Notes: a model not told the origin generated them from the letters alone. DNA of 64,000 nucleotides from Halomonas litopenaei (GCF_003045775.1 NZ_PXNS01000004.1:467180-531179), one strand, 5' to 3'. Shown: positions 46,604 through 57,120, counted from the first letter of the stretch. Numbers and translations: made by a program.

Positions 46604-49577
46604 GGATCGGCATATCCCCGGCAGGTCGATGGACATCGGGAGAAGGTAACCATACCTGAATTCTGGTGCCACCGGCCTGCCCCGGCAGGGGCGACTCCAC
46701 CTCGACCTTGCCCTGGTGCTCGGCCACGATGCTTACCACCAGGGCGAGACCAAGACCGGTACCTTGGCTTGGCGGCTTGGTGGTGGTGAAGGGCTCGAAC
46801 AGGTTTTCGCGCACGCTGGGATCGATGCCGGGCCCCTGGTCGGTGACCGACAGCCAGTGACGCTCACCCTCCTCGCCGGCGTCGATGACCACGAGGCCGT
46901 TAGCCGGGCTGGCGTCACGAGCATTGCTCAGCAGGTTGATCAATACCTGCAGCAGGCGCTGCTCGTCTCCCGTGATGTCGAGCCGCGCCGGACAGCGATT
47001 GTCGTAGCGAACATCGTCGCTCTTGCGGGCCAGCTTGAGCAAGTGCAGCGCCTGGTCGGCCAGATGCCTGGCCGATACCGGCGCGAAGTCGCTGCCGGTG
47101 ACGTGGCGACCGCCGTGGGCAAAGCCCACCAGTGAGCCAACGATACGCGACACGCGCTTGGTCAGTGTCTGGATCTGTTCGGCGGTCTCGAGCACGTGGG
47201 GATCCGTGGTGTCATAGCGCAGGTTCTGGGCCAGCGATGAGATGCCGGTGATGGGGTTGCCAATCTCGTGGGCCACGCCGGCGGACATCTGGCCGATGGA
47301 GGCGAGGCGAGCCGCGTGGATGAGTTCGTTCTCCAGCCATTTCATCTCGCTGTGGTCCTCGACCAGGATGACCGTGCCACCAGCGGCGTCTGCCGCAGGC
47401 TCGTCCACCAGGCTGGCCTTGAGCAGGCTGACGTAACGCAACCCCCGGGGCAGCTCCACGGCTTCCTGGTAGAGGTGGTCCTTGTCGCTTTCCAGAATGG
47501 TCCCGAGCAGCTCGGCCCAGGGCGCAGGCAGGGCCTGCCGATGGGCGCCAATGATCTCCTCGCCGGAAATCTCGCTGAGCTCGGCCAGGGCGTCGTTCCA
47601 CATCAGTACCTCGCCGTCGTCACCGAAGGCACACAGCCCGACAGGCAGTCGCGTCAGCATGCGGCGATGGTGACGTCGCAGCTCGTCGAGTTCCCGCGCG
47701 AGGCCAGTGAGGCGAGATCGGTAGGCCTCCAGGCGGCTTTCGACGAAGTGGATATCTTCCTTCGGCGCTCGCCCATCGCGCCGATAGGGCAGGTAGTGAT
47801 CGACGATGTCCTGGGCGACCGATGGGCCCATCAGGCCGGACAGGTTGGCCTGGATACGGTCGCGCAGACGTCGCAGCGCGTAGGGCCTGGCATCCTTGGC
47901 AGATTGATGGAGGCTTGCCAGCGCCCGGGTCACTTCGCGCTCGGCGACCTCGTCGCCGAGCGCCATGGCCAGGCGCCGCCTGACGTCATCACTGTCGGCC
48001 AGATTCAGCGGCAGGCGCTTGGGGCGGATGACCGCATCCACCGAGCAGGCCTCGGCGGCCGCTCGTTCTCCGGCGGAGGTGGGGGTGATCAACGACACCA
48101 GAATCAGGCTCAGGCCATTGGCGCCAAGCGATACCAGGGCGACCGGATACCAGGCGGGCGAGTCGGTGACAGCCTCGTCGCCCAGGAGCCCGAGCAAGGC
48201 GTCCAGCGGCGCAAGCAGCGGCGGCAGGTCGCTGAGCAGCGGCAGCCACAGGCCGGCACACCAGATCGCCACACCCAGGCCGAGGCCGGTCATCACCCCC
48301 TTGCGGTTGGCACCGGGCCAGTACAGCAGGGCCAGCAGACCCGGCAGACACTGAGCCATGCCAACCACCGCCACCAGCCCCAGTCGGGTCAGCTCGGTAT
48401 TGGCGTCGACGGCCTGGGCGAACAGCCAGCCGGCGAGAATGATGGCGCCGATCAGGCCGCGCCGTAGCCAGCGTAGCCAGCGATAGAGGTCGGGGTGCTC
48501 CACCGGGGGATGGGCGACCAGCACCAGATGGTTCAGCACCATTCCGGCGAGCGCCAGCGCGCTCAGGATCAGGGTGCCGCAGGTGGCGGCCAGTACCGCG
48601 ACAAAGGCCAGGGCGGTGACGGCGGGGCTATCGGACAGCGCGAAGATGACGTAGGCGGCCCCCTGGATATCATCGGCCACCCCCATGCGCTGACCGGCCC
48701 ACAGCACCAGCGGCACCGGCAGTGCCATCAGCAGCAGCACCAGCGGCAGCCCCCAGCCCGCGCTGAGCAGGGTTCGGCGACTGAGCGGGCGGGCGAAGGT
48801 CACGTGAAACATGTGGGGCATCAGTAGCGCAGCGGCGAAGAACAGCAGCAGCAGGGTTCTCCATTGGGCGGCATCGAACTGGCTCGCCTGTGCCTGGTGG
48901 ACGCGGCCGGGCCCGTCCAGCCAGTGCTGCAGGTCGCCGGGGCCGTCGAAGATGGCGTAGAGCGCAAAGGCGCCCAGCCCGAGAAAGGCGACCAGCTTGA
49001 TCAGCGACTCCAGGCCGATGGCGGCGGTCAAGCCGTCGTAGCGCCGATGGACGTGGGTATGACGGGCGCCGAACAGTATCGCGAACAGTGCGATCAAGGC
49101 ACACAGTATCAGCGACAGCAGGCCTGGAGAGGCAGCGTCGGTGTAGCGATGGATGGCATGCCTCATGGCCTCCACCTGCATCGCCAGCAGCGGCATGACC
49201 GCTACCAGGCTCAGCAGGGTGACGCAGGTGCCGACCCAGCGGGAGCGAAAACGAAAGGCGAACAGGTCCGCCAGAGAAGACAGCTGGTGGGTTCGCGTCA
49301 TGCGCTGCAACGGCAGCAGCAGGACCGGTGCCAGCACAAAGGCGCCGGCGGCACCCAGGTAGTAGGCGAGATAACCAAATCCCCGCTGGTGGGCCACGCC
49401 AAGACTGCCGATCACCGCCCAGGCGTTGGCGTAGACGCCCAGGGCCAGGATGCCGATCAGTGGGTGGTGGACCAGCCGCCGCGGAATCCAGCCGCGCTCC
49501 ACCGCGCTGGCGGTAGCGAACAGTGCCGACAGGTAGCCAAGCCCCAGCAGTACAAGGGAGACGAGCTCAGCGCTCAT
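46581..49577 (-). CDS. cbrA: Sensor histidine kinase CbrA with SSS-type transporter domain
   Basis: A 998-residue inner-membrane kinase. Residues about 1-490 form about thirteen hydrophobic segments of the sodium:solute symporter fold, followed by a STAC-like linker (VRRRLAMALGDEVAEREVTRAL), a PAS domain near 640-750 (LPVGLCAFGDDGEVLMWNDALAELSEISGEEIIG), an H-box with His770 (AGVAHEIGNPITGISSLAQNL), and an ATPase domain (N-box NLLSNARDASP, GPGIDPSVRENLFEPF, GTGLGLALVVSIV). This order is that of CbrA. In Pseudomonas the symporter part can transport histidine. The start codon overlaps the preceding small gene by 11 bases. Confidence 0.93.
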
Positions 49578-49743
49578 CCAGCGCTCGCTTCTGCTCGAGC
49601 CACAGCGTCAGGGCGATCAGTGCCCCCCAGATCAGGAACGGGCGGTACCAGGCGTTGCCGGGCTGGCCCCAGCCGGTCATCAGCAGCGGCGAGAGCAGAT
49701 ACCCGCAAAACACAAGCAGCAGCATGATGCGGTAGACGTACAT
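49567..49743 (-). CDS. Small membrane protein upstream of cbrA
   Basis: A 58-residue protein with two hydrophobic segments (RIMLLLVFCGYLLSPLLM and YRPFLIWGALIALTLWL) and a basic/acidic C-terminus. It starts seven bases after gluQ and its end overlaps cbrA by 11 bases, so it is translated in the same operon. Similar small membrane proteins precede cbrA in pseudomonads. It could help assembly of CbrA or modulate it, but that is inference. Confidence 0.75.
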   Translation of the reverse strand: MYVYRIMLLLVFCGYLLSPLLMTGWGQPGNAWYRPFLIWGALIALTLWLEQKRALDER

Positions 49744-49750
49744 GGCAGGC

Positions 49751-50668
49751 TCACTCGTTGGTGTCAGCGTCGTCGCCGTCCACTTGCAGCCCCTGCGAGG
49801 CGATGTCTGCACGGGGGATCTGTCGAGGACGCCAGCGGCGGCAGGCGGCCTCGAGCTGCTCGGCCACCGGCGCCTCGCTCGCCGCCGGGTCGGGGGACTG
49901 CCCCAGCAGTGCCAGGGTGGCATGCAGCAGCCGGCGTACGTCACGAGGATCTTCGGGCAGTGGTCGGGCCAGGTTCTGCTTGGACAGCTTCTGCCCATCC
50001 TGCCCTATCACCAGCGGCAGGTGAAGGTAGCGCGGCGGCTCGGCACCGAGGGCTTCGAGCAGCTGCAGCTGCCAGGGGGTGTTGTCGAGAAGATCGGCGC
50101 CGCGCACCACGTCGGTGATGTTCTGGTCGATATCATCCACCACCACCGCCAGCTGGTAGGCCCAGAGGCCGTCCTTGCGCTTGAGCACGACGTCACCCAG
50201 GGCGGCAGGGTCGAAGCGCTGCAGACCCTGCAGCCGATCGTGCCAGATGACCGGGCGCTGCCCCAGGTCGCTGCGCAGGCGCCAGGCCTGCGGGGCCTCG
50301 GGCTGGCATACGCCGTCGCGGCACCAGCCTGGATAGATGCCGTAGTCCCGCCACTGCTTGCGCGAGCAGCTGCAGGTGTAGGCCATGCCCTGCTCGGTCA
50401 GCCGCGCAAGGGCACGTGCATAGGCGTCATGGCGATGACTCTGGTAGCGCACCTCGCCGTCCCAGGCGAGGCCAAAGGTCTCGAGCTGGCGCAGGATGGT
50501 ATCGACGCTGCCAGGAGGGCAGCGGGGGGGATCGACATCCTCGATGCGCAGGCTCCAGCGGCCTTGCTGGCTACGCGCATCCAGATAGCTCGCCACCGCG
50601 GCCACTAGCGAGCCGGCGTGAAGCGGACCTGAGGGGGTGGGGGCAAAGCGACCATGGACGTGGTGCAT
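49751..50668 (-). CDS. gluQ: Glutamyl-Q tRNA(Asp) synthetase
   Basis: A 305-residue truncated GluRS homologue that attaches glutamate to queuosine of tRNA(Asp). It has the HIGH-type motif FAPTPSGPLHAGSL, the zinc-binding CSC and CRDGVC segments, and KLSKQ (KMSKS type). It lacks the anticodon-binding domain of GluRS, as expected. ATG 50668 gives MHHVHGRFAPTPSG. It follows dksA as in many gammaproteobacteria. Confidence 0.95.
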   Translation of the reverse strand: MHHVHGRFAPTPSGPLHAGSLVAAVASYLDARSQQGRWSLRIEDVDPPRCPPGSVDTILRQLETFGLAWDGEVRYQSHRHDAYARALARLTEQGMAYTCSCSRKQWRDYGIYPGWCRDGVCQPEAPQAWRLRSDLGQRPVIWHDRLQGLQRFDPAALGDVVLKRKDGLWAYQLAVVVDDIDQNITDVVRGADLLDNTPWQLQLLEALGAEPPRYLHLPLVIGQDGQKLSKQNLARPLPEDPRDVRRLLHATLALLGQSPDPAASEAPVAEQLEAACRRWRPRQIPRADIASQGLQVDGDDADTNE

Positions 50669-50737
50669 GGGGGCTCCAGCGCTATCGGGAACAGGCAACC
50701 CTCGTGAACAGGCAGCCGGGGGGCAGGTGATCACGCA

Positions 50738-50761
50738 AACGGGCACCCTGAGGTGCCCGTT
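50738..50761 (-). terminator. Hairpin between dksA and gluQ
   Basis: AACGGGCACC and GGTGCCCGTT form a ten-bp stem around four bases. No U-run follows on the minus strand, so it may attenuate rather than end the dksA transcript. Confidence 0.45.
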
Positions 50762-50785
50762 GTCGAAGGTCCGGCGAGGGGGGGA

Positions 50786-51223
50786 TCAGCCGCCGAGCTG
50801 CTTTTCCTTCAGTTCGGCCAGGGTCTTGCAGTCGACACAGAGGGTGGCGGTGGGACGCGCTTCAAGGCGACGGATGCCGATCTCCACGCCGCAGGCATCG
50901 CAGAAGCCGTAGTCGTCCTCATCGATCATCTCGAGGGTCTCGTTGATCTTCTTGAGCAATTTGCGCTCGCGATCGCGGGTCCGCAGCTCCAGGCTGAAGC
51001 CCTCTTCCTGGGTGGCACGGTCAGCCGGGTCGGCGTAGTTGTTGGCCTCTTCCTGCAGATGGCGAACAGTACGGTCGACTTCTTCCATCAGCTCCTGCTT
51101 CCAGCCAAGCAGGATCTGGCGGAAGTGCTCGAGCTGCTTCTCGTTCATGTATTCTTCACCCGCCGCCGGCTCGTACGGGATGAACTTCTTGGGCGCTTCC
51201 GGTTTTTTCTGTGCAACTGGCAT
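50786..51223 (-). CDS. dksA: RNA polymerase-binding transcription factor DksA
   Basis: A 145-residue ppGpp cofactor that enters the secondary channel of RNA polymerase. The coiled coil (residues about 30-110) carries the tip acidic pair in ADPADRATQEE, and the zinc finger is CDACGVEIGIRRLEARPT with ATLCVDC. Length and motifs match canonical DksA. It will repress rrn promoters such as those at the right end of the window during starvation. Confidence 0.96.
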   Translation of the reverse strand: MPVAQKKPEAPKKFIPYEPAAGEEYMNEKQLEHFRQILLGWKQELMEEVDRTVRHLQEEANNYADPADRATQEEGFSLELRTRDRERKLLKKINETLEMIDEDDYGFCDACGVEIGIRRLEARPTATLCVDCKTLAELKEKQLGG

Positions 51224-51506
51224 GGGATTGCCTCATTACTTTAGTGACTGCTGATCAATACCCCACGCTAGGCTAAGGTATCTCACGCCAAAGGGAAGGT
51301 TGTTTAGCGGATATTTGGCCGTAGTGCAATACTTTTGCGCGATAACTACCAGTTTTCTCCCCGAAAGTCGTAGCCCGCATCGTCCGGATCAATGATTGGC
51401 GTCCTGGACGGTGACGGACGGCGACCAGGTTCCATGTTTCAATACCTCCATTGGACCATCAAGCACGGCTCGGGTTCGCTGCGGGCCGCGATCAAGAGAG
51501 GAAGCC

Positions 51507-52673
51507 ATGAGCTTTAACGCCAGGGTCGAAGGGGTCGCCCCTTTCCGTGTGATGCATCTGCTGGAACTCGCTCAGCAGCGCGAGGCGGCCGGCGAGGACG
51601 TGATCCATCTGGAGGTCGGGGAGCCGGACTTCTCGACCCCACCTGCGGTGCGCGAGGCCGGCCACCGTGCCCTGGACGAGGGACGCACCCGCTATACCCC
51701 TGCCACCGGTATTCCTGCGCTTCGCGAGGCGATTGCCGGCCACTACCGTGAGCACTTCGATGCCGAGGTGGCGCCGGAGCGGATTATCGTCACCCCCGGC
51801 GCGTCCGGGGCGCTGCTGCTGGCGAGTCAATTGCTGGCGGGGCCCGGAGACGGCGTGCTGATGGCCGACCCGAACTACCCCTGCAATCGCCACTTCATGG
51901 CGCTGGCCGGCGCCCGGGTAGACGCGGTGCCGGTAGGGCCCGATAGCGGCTGGCAGCTGAACGCCGAGCTGATCGAGCGGCATTGGCGCGACGATACGCG
52001 CCTGGCGATGCTGGCCTCGCCGTCCAACCCCACCGGCCATGTGCTCGAGCGCTCGGCGCTCGGCGCGGTGGTGGACGCGGTGGCCGAGCGTGGTGGTGAA
52101 CTCTTGGTGGACGAGATCTACCAGGGGCTCAACTACGGCATGGCGCCGCTGTCGGTGGCGTCACTCAGCGATCGGGCCTTTATCGTCAACAGCTTCTCGA
52201 AGTACTTCGGCATGACCGGCTGGCGCCTGGGCTGGCTGGTGGCGCCCGAGGACGCCGTGGAGCCGCTGACACGACTGGCTCAGAACGTCTTCCTGGCCGC
52301 CTCCACGCCGGCCCAGCACGCGGCGCTGGCCGCTTTCAGCCCTGAGTGTCAGGCGTTGTTCGAGGAGCGCCGGCGAGAGCTCCAGACACGCCGGGACGCC
52401 TTGCTGGAAGGGCTGTCGCGGCTCGGCCTGGCACCGTCGCTGCCGCCCCAGGGAGCCTTCTATCTTTGGCTCGACATCTCCGCCTACAGCAACGACAGCC
52501 AGGCGTTCTGCCTGCGCCTGCTCGAAGAGGAGAACGTGGCGATTACCCCGGGGACCGACTTTGCCCTGCAGGGCGGCGAGCACCACGTGCGCATCGCCTT
52601 CACCACCGGGGTGCCGCGTCTGCAGGAAGCGCTGGCGCGTCTGGAACGTTTTCTGGCACGGCAGGGCTCATGA
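51507..52673 (+). CDS. PLP-dependent aminotransferase, class I/II
   Basis: A 388-residue fold type I aminotransferase. HLEVGEPDFSTPPAVREA begins the typical substrate region; ASPSNPTGHVL holds the PLP-ring Asn; VDEIYQGLNYG and NSFSKYFGMTGWRLGW contain the Asp/Tyr and the Schiff-base Lys. ATG 51507 is preceded by AGAGGA. It overlaps sfsA by four bases (ATGA). The amino acid substrate is not defined by these motifs; it resembles aspartate/alanine-type enzymes. Confidence 0.88.
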   Translation: MSFNARVEGVAPFRVMHLLELAQQREAAGEDVIHLEVGEPDFSTPPAVREAGHRALDEGRTRYTPATGIPALREAIAGHYREHFDAEVAPERIIVTPGASGALLLASQLLAGPGDGVLMADPNYPCNRHFMALAGARVDAVPVGPDSGWQLNAELIERHWRDDTRLAMLASPSNPTGHVLERSALGAVVDAVAERGGELLVDEIYQGLNYGMAPLSVASLSDRAFIVNSFSKYFGMTGWRLGWLVAPEDAVEPLTRLAQNVFLAASTPAQHAALAAFSPECQALFEERRRELQTRRDALLEGLSRLGLAPSLPPQGAFYLWLDISAYSNDSQAFCLRLLEEENVAITPGTDFALQGGEHHVRIAFTTGVPRLQEALARLERFLARQGS

Positions 52674-53431
52674 ACTACCCCACCCTGGTCGGCGGCGTAT
52701 TGCTGCGCCGCTACAAGCGATTTCTGGCCGATGTGCGCCTCGACGACGGGCGCGAGGTGGTCGCCCACTGCCCCAACACCGGCTCGATGCGCGCGGTCAA
52801 TGTCCCCGGCGCCCGGGTCTGGCTGTCCCCCAGCGACAATCCGGCGCGCAAGCTGGCCTGGACCTGGGAATTGATCGAACTGCCGTCTGGCGACACCCAG
52901 GCCGGTGCTGCGTCGGCGTTGGCCTCGGTGCATACCGGGCGAGCCAACCGGATCGTCGAGGAGGCCCTGCGCTCGGGGACGGTGGCCGAACTCAGGAGTT
53001 ATTCGGCGATCAAGCGCGAGGCCAAGGTGGCCAACGCCCGGCTGGACTTTCGCCTGGATGACGACGAGCGCCCGAGCTGCTTCGTCGAGGTCAAGCAGGT
53101 CACCCTCAAGGAAAGCGATGGCCACGGTTACTTTCCCGACGCGGTCAGCGAACGTGGGCGCAAGCACCTGGAAAGCCTGGCGCAGCTGGTGGCCGAGGGG
53201 AAGCGAGCGGTGTTGCTGTTCCTGGTCGCCCACGAGGGCATCGACGATGTGGCCCCGGCGATGCACCTGGATCCGGGGTACGGCGATACCCTGAGACGGG
53301 TGATGGCCGAGGGCGTCGAGGTGCTGGCCTACCGCATCCGCGCCCGGCGAGACGACCAGGGCAGGCCACTGGCGCTGACCCTGGATGCATCCTTGCCGGT
53401 GCGGCCGATGGCGCAGTTCGTCGAGGACTGA
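52670..53431 (+). CDS. sfsA: SfsA family protein (sugar fermentation stimulation)
   Basis: A 253-residue protein with an OB-fold N-terminus and a nuclease-like core. RYKRFLADVRLDDG, AHCPNTGSM, SYSAIKREAKVANARLDFRL and CFVEVKQVTL are hallmark stretches; the D...E-x-K pattern there resembles restriction-endonuclease folds. Its start codon overlaps the aminotransferase stop. Exact function unknown; E. coli SfsA is reported to bind DNA. Confidence 0.92.
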   Translation: MNYPTLVGGVLLRRYKRFLADVRLDDGREVVAHCPNTGSMRAVNVPGARVWLSPSDNPARKLAWTWELIELPSGDTQAGAASALASVHTGRANRIVEEALRSGTVAELRSYSAIKREAKVANARLDFRLDDDERPSCFVEVKQVTLKESDGHGYFPDAVSERGRKHLESLAQLVAEGKRAVLLFLVAHEGIDDVAPAMHLDPGYGDTLRRVMAEGVEVLAYRIRARRDDQGRPLALTLDASLPVRPMAQFVED

Positions 53432-53456
53432 ATCGGCGCTTCTGTGAGGGGCTGGT

Positions 53457-54791
53457 TCAGTCTGCTGCGGACGGACGGCAGTCGGGCAGGGCCGCGAGGA
53501 CGCGCAGCATGGCGGTGTCGCCCTTGGCTCCCTCGCTGACCTGGTCCCACCACTGACGATGGATGCCGCGGACGCGCACCTCGACCCGTGGTATGCCGAT
53601 CACCTGGGCCATGGCCATGCGGTGCAGCCCCTTGTTGATCTTGACCAGCTCGCCGTGCCGATCCACCGCCGCGCCCAGACGGTCCTTGCCGAGGCCATTG
53701 TCGAAGCCGAAACAGGCCATGGCCTCCATGTACAGGAGATAACGGCGCAGATAGGCCAGGATGCGTTCGGGACGATCCAGCACCATGCCGTCGGAGTGCG
53801 AGGCCACCGGTTTGCCTCTGGCCAGGCGTTCGGCCAGCTGGTGGTAGCTGCGGCTCTGGCTTGGGTCGCGACGGTGTGCCCAGATGTCGGCGATGAAGTG
53901 CATGCGACGGCTCGACAGGGCGTGGGTCGTCGACAGATCCCAGTCGCCGTCCCATAACAGGCGATCACTGATCCGGTGACGCTCGCGCCGATCCGGGAAG
54001 GAACGTGGATAGTGGATCTGCTTGAGCAGCCGGCGCGGGTCTACGCTGACGTCCAGGGCCTCGCCGTAGCGTGATTCGATGCCGCGCCGGGGCAGGCCGC
54101 GGGCCTCGAGGGGCCGGCTGCCCGGGGCCTCGGACAGCCACAGGCGCAGGGCCAGGTGTTCAAGCGGCAGTGTCAGCGAGCGATTGACCAGTCCCTTGGC
54201 ACGCTGGGCCAGGCGTGACAGGCTCATGCGCGGTCCCAGGCTGGGATCGTACAGGCTGGGGTCGGCGGGTTCGCCGCCGGGCGTCAGCGGCATGTCGCGG
54301 CTGGCATCCAGCAGGCTGATGGCACAGCACAGCCGTGCCTTCAGGGCATCATCCACCGACGCCGGAGGCAACTGCTGGTACAGCGCCATCAAGGCGTCCA
54401 GCGTCGGGCGCTGGGCATCCGTCAGCGGAGGCGGCAGAACGACGCGGTCGACATCGAGCCGCCAGGGCGTGGCATCGGCCGGTGTGGCCAACGCCAGGCG
54501 CTGGCTCGCCAGGCGCGAGGCGAACACCTGCATCAGCCACGCATGGGGGGACTCGGCGGCGGGGTCGAAGCGCCAGACGTTGTGCCATGCCAGCACCAGG
54601 GTGTCGTGGATCACGTCCTCGACATCCCTTGGCGCGTCGAGAAAGTGGCGGGCGATGGCGGTCAGGTGAGGCACCGTCAGCCTGGCGAGGGTCTCGAGGC
54701 CTCCGGTGGCGCCCTGAGCGCACTCTTTCAGGGCGTCGCCGACCGCCGAGGTGACGGGTAGCGCGGAAGAGAAAAGGGTATCACTGGTCAC
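53457..54791 (-). CDS. Fusion of sigma factor region 2-like domain and ParB-like domain
   Basis: A 444-residue protein with GTG start at 54791, overlapping the DUF4426 gene by 11 bases. Residues about 38-100 resemble ECF sigma region 2 (LTAIARHFLDAPRDVEDVIHDTLVLAWHN, then WRFDPAAES and HAWLMQVFASRLASQRL). I see no convincing region 4. Residues about 265-416 resemble ParB-like/sulfiredoxin-fold proteins that carry a GDWD motif (LLWDGDWDLSTTHAL) and a GxHRLAIAKxLGI-like motif, here INKGLHRMAMAQVIGIPRVEVRVRGIHRQWW. The middle (about 100-260) is Pro/Leu/Arg-rich with no recognised domain. The role could be DNA- or nucleotide-related; I cannot assign one. rdgB sits at this place in the Pseudomonas met cluster. 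Confidence 0.6.
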   Translation of the reverse strand: MTSDTLFSSALPVTSAVGDALKECAQGATGGLETLARLTVPHLTAIARHFLDAPRDVEDVIHDTLVLAWHNVWRFDPAAESPHAWLMQVFASRLASQRLALATPADATPWRLDVDRVVLPPPLTDAQRPTLDALMALYQQLPPASVDDALKARLCCAISLLDASRDMPLTPGGEPADPSLYDPSLGPRMSLSRLAQRAKGLVNRSLTLPLEHLALRLWLSEAPGSRPLEARGLPRRGIESRYGEALDVSVDPRRLLKQIHYPRSFPDRRERHRISDRLLWDGDWDLSTTHALSSRRMHFIADIWAHRRDPSQSRSYHQLAERLARGKPVASHSDGMVLDRPERILAYLRRYLLYMEAMACFGFDNGLGKDRLGAAVDRHGELVKINKGLHRMAMAQVIGIPRVEVRVRGIHRQWWDQVSEGAKGDTAMLRVLAALPDCRPSAAD

Positions 54792-55251
54792 GATAGAACC
54801 GTTTCAAGAAGCTGACTGCCTCGGGGGAAGCGTTGCGGTCAAGCTGCAGCGAGAGCCGAAAGCGCATCGGCGCACTGGTGTCGATGGCGAAGGTGGCGTA
54901 GCGCGAGATGCCATCGCCTTCCCGCAGGGTGCGAAAGGCCAGAGGTATCTCGCCGGGCTTGCCCACCACCGAGACGCTGCCTTCGGTGGCGACGTTAAGG
55001 GCCTGGCCATCGGCGTCGCGAACGCTGAGGCTGACCAGACCCTGGTGCGGGCTGCGCTGGATATCCAGACGGCGGGCCATCTCATCGGGGAGAAAGTCGG
55101 TGGTGATGGCGCTGTAGTGCGCCTCGATATCGCCGAAGCGCTCGAACTGCTGGGCCTGGGCTGGCGCCGTCGGCAATGCCTGCAGCGCCAGCAGCACCAG
55201 CAGAGACAAGGCGAGCGCGTATCGTCGGTGGCTGGCTCGATTGACGTTCAT
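54781..55251 (-). CDS. DUF4426 domain protein, exported
   Basis: A 156-residue exported protein. ATG 55251 follows AAGGAG six bases upstream; residues 1-36 form a signal peptide with AQAQQ at the cut. The mature part (ERFGDIEAHYSAITTDFLPDEMARRLDI, RFRLSLQLDRNA) matches DUF4426 proteins that regularly follow metW in gammaproteobacteria. Its function is not known. It overlaps the fusion gene downstream. Confidence 0.82.
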   Translation of the reverse strand: MNVNRASHRRYALALSLLVLLALQALPTAPAQAQQFERFGDIEAHYSAITTDFLPDEMARRLDIQRSPHQGLVSLSVRDADGQALNVATEGSVSVVGKPGEIPLAFRTLREGDGISRYATFAIDTSAPMRFRLSLQLDRNASPEAVSFLKRFYRDQ

Positions 55252-55358
55252 CTCATGCTCCTTGGCAGCAGGCCTGCCTGCTGACGTCCGACCCATTACG
55301 GCCTTGACCCTCGGCCCATCCTGTCGCGCCGAGGCCTGTGGCGCGCCCGCGCCAGGTG

Positions 55359-55955
55359 TCAGCCGTCGCGGCTCACGCGAAAGATCGCGATCTCGCCAAA
55401 CAGGTTGGGCCACAGCCGTGACAGCCGTCTACCTTCGTGGTCCTTGATGCCCACCGCGCGGTCGACGATGGTCACCCCCTTGTCACGACACAGCGCCTCG
55501 AAGTCATTGAACGTCGACAGGTGGATGTTGGGGGTGTCGTACCAGGCGTGGGGCAGCGACTTGGACACCGGCATGTAGCCGCGTAGCCCAAGATGGACCC
55601 GGTGGCGCCAGTAGGCGAAGTTGGGGAAGGTGATGATGCATTCCCGGGCCACCCGCAGCATTTCGTCGAGCATGCGGTCGGGGCGGCGCAGCGCCTGCAA
55701 CGCCTGGGTCATGATCACCAGATCGCAGGCGTCATCCTCGAAGTTGGCGAGTCCTTCGTCGAGGTTCTGCTCGATGACGCTGACGCCCTTCTCGATGCAG
55801 GCGGTAATGCCGTCAGGATCGATTTCCAGACCGTAACCGGTGACGCCCTTGTCGCGCGCCAGAGCGTGCAGCAGGGTGCCGTCACCGCAGGCCAGGTCGA
55901 GCACATGGGCGCCCTCGGGAATCCAGCCGTGAATCAGGGTGAGGTCAGAGCGCAT
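55359..55955 (-). CDS. metW: MetW methyltransferase-like protein
   Basis: A 198-residue class I SAM-dependent methyltransferase-like protein. Motif I is [13 protein letters not shown], post-[10 protein letters not shown], and [21 protein letters not shown] is highly characteristic of MetW. It starts 11 bases within metX. In pseudomonads MetW is needed together with MetX for homoserine acyltransferase activity. Confidence 0.94.
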   Translation of the reverse strand: MRSDLTLIHGWIPEGAHVLDLACGDGTLLHALARDKGVTGYGLEIDPDGITACIEKGVSVIEQNLDEGLANFEDDACDLVIMTQALQALRRPDRMLDEMLRVARECIITFPNFAYWRHRVHLGLRGYMPVSKSLPHAWYDTPNIHLSTFNDFEALCRDKGVTIVDRAVGIKDHEGRRLSRLWPNLFGEIAIFRVSRDG

Positions 55956-57120
55956 GGTCGGCCTCCTGGCGTGACGGCAGCTTGAGGTCATCGGCGACGC
56001 GTCTCATGAAGCCGGCGAAGATCGCTTGATAGCGCGGCTCCGGCATCAGGAAGGCATCATGGCCGTGGGGCGAGTCGATATTGGCGTAGCTGACCGACTT
56101 GCCGGCACGAATCAAGGCGTTGACCAGCTCCTTGGAGCGTGACGGCGGGAAGCGCCAGTCGGTGCTGAAGCTGACCACCAGGAACGGACACTCAGCCGGG
56201 GCAAGGGCCTTGGCCAGGTCGCCCTGGTGGGACGAGGCCGGGTCGAAGTAGTCCAGCGCCTTGGTCATCAGCAGATAGGTGTTGGCGTCGAAGGAGGTGG
56301 AAAAGGCGTCGCCCTGGTAGCGCAGGTAGGACTCCACCTGGAACTCCACGTCGAAGCCGAAGTTGAGGTCTTCGCTGCGCAGATCGCGGCCGAACTTCGA
56401 ACCCATGGCGTCTTCGGACAGATAGGTAATGTGGCCGACCATGCGTGCCAGCTTCAGTCCGCGACGGGGCAGGGTCTCGTGATCGGCGTAGTGGCCGTCG
56501 TGGAAGTCGGTGTCCGAGCGAATGGCCTGACGCGCGACCTCGTTGAAGGCGATGTTCTGCGCCGACAGCTTGGGCGTGGCGGCGATGACCACCGCGTTGG
56601 CGATGCGTTCCGGATAGGCCAGTGACCACTGCAGCACCTGCATGCCGCCCAGGCTGCCGCCGACGACGGCGGCGAAGCGGCTGATGCCCAGGCGATCGGC
56701 CAGGCGAACCTGGCTGTCGACCCAGTCGCAGACGGTGACCATGGGGAAGTCCGGCCCCCAGCGGCGGCCGGTGTCCGGGTTGATGCTGGAAGGCCCGGTG
56801 GAGCCATGGCAGCCGCCGAGGTTATTCAGCGAGATGACGAAGAAACGATCGGTGTCGATGGACTTGCCGGGACCGATGTGGGCGTCCCACCAGCCTGGCT
56901 TGCGATCGGCCTCGTCATGATAGCCCGCGGCGTGGTGGTGGCCGGACAGGGCATGGCAGATGAGGACCGCATTGCTGCGGTCCTGATTGAGGGTGCCGTA
57001 GGTCTCGTAGACCAGATCGTAGGCCGGCAGCGTCTTGCCGCAGACCAGGGGCAGAGGGTCGTCGAAGTGCGCCACCTGCGGCGTCACCAGTCCGACCGAA
57101 TCGCGAGTCGTCTCGGGCAT
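55945..57120 (-). CDS. metX: Homoserine O-acyltransferase MetX
   Basis: A 391-residue alpha/beta hydrolase-fold transferase for methionine synthesis. The oxyanion-side [14 protein letters not shown], nucleophile Ser in [14 protein letters not shown], Asp in FSTDWRFPP and catalytic His in [10 protein letters not shown] are all present. The annotation is usually acetyltransferase, but gammaproteobacterial MetX coupled with MetW often uses succinyl-CoA; the sequence alone as read here does not settle this. Confidence 0.93.
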   Translation of the reverse strand: MPETTRDSVGLVTPQVAHFDDPLPLVCGKTLPAYDLVYETYGTLNQDRSNAVLICHALSGHHHAAGYHDEADRKPGWWDAHIGPGKSIDTDRFFVISLNNLGGCHGSTGPSSINPDTGRRWGPDFPMVTVCDWVDSQVRLADRLGISRFAAVVGGSLGGMQVLQWSLAYPERIANAVVIAATPKLSAQNIAFNEVARQAIRSDTDFHDGHYADHETLPRRGLKLARMVGHITYLSEDAMGSKFGRDLRSEDLNFGFDVEFQVESYLRYQGDAFSTSFDANTYLLMTKALDYFDPASSHQGDLAKALAPAECPFLVVSFSTDWRFPPSRSKELVNALIRAGKSVSYANIDSPHGHDAFLMPEPRYQAIFAGFMRRVADDLKLPSRQEADHAL

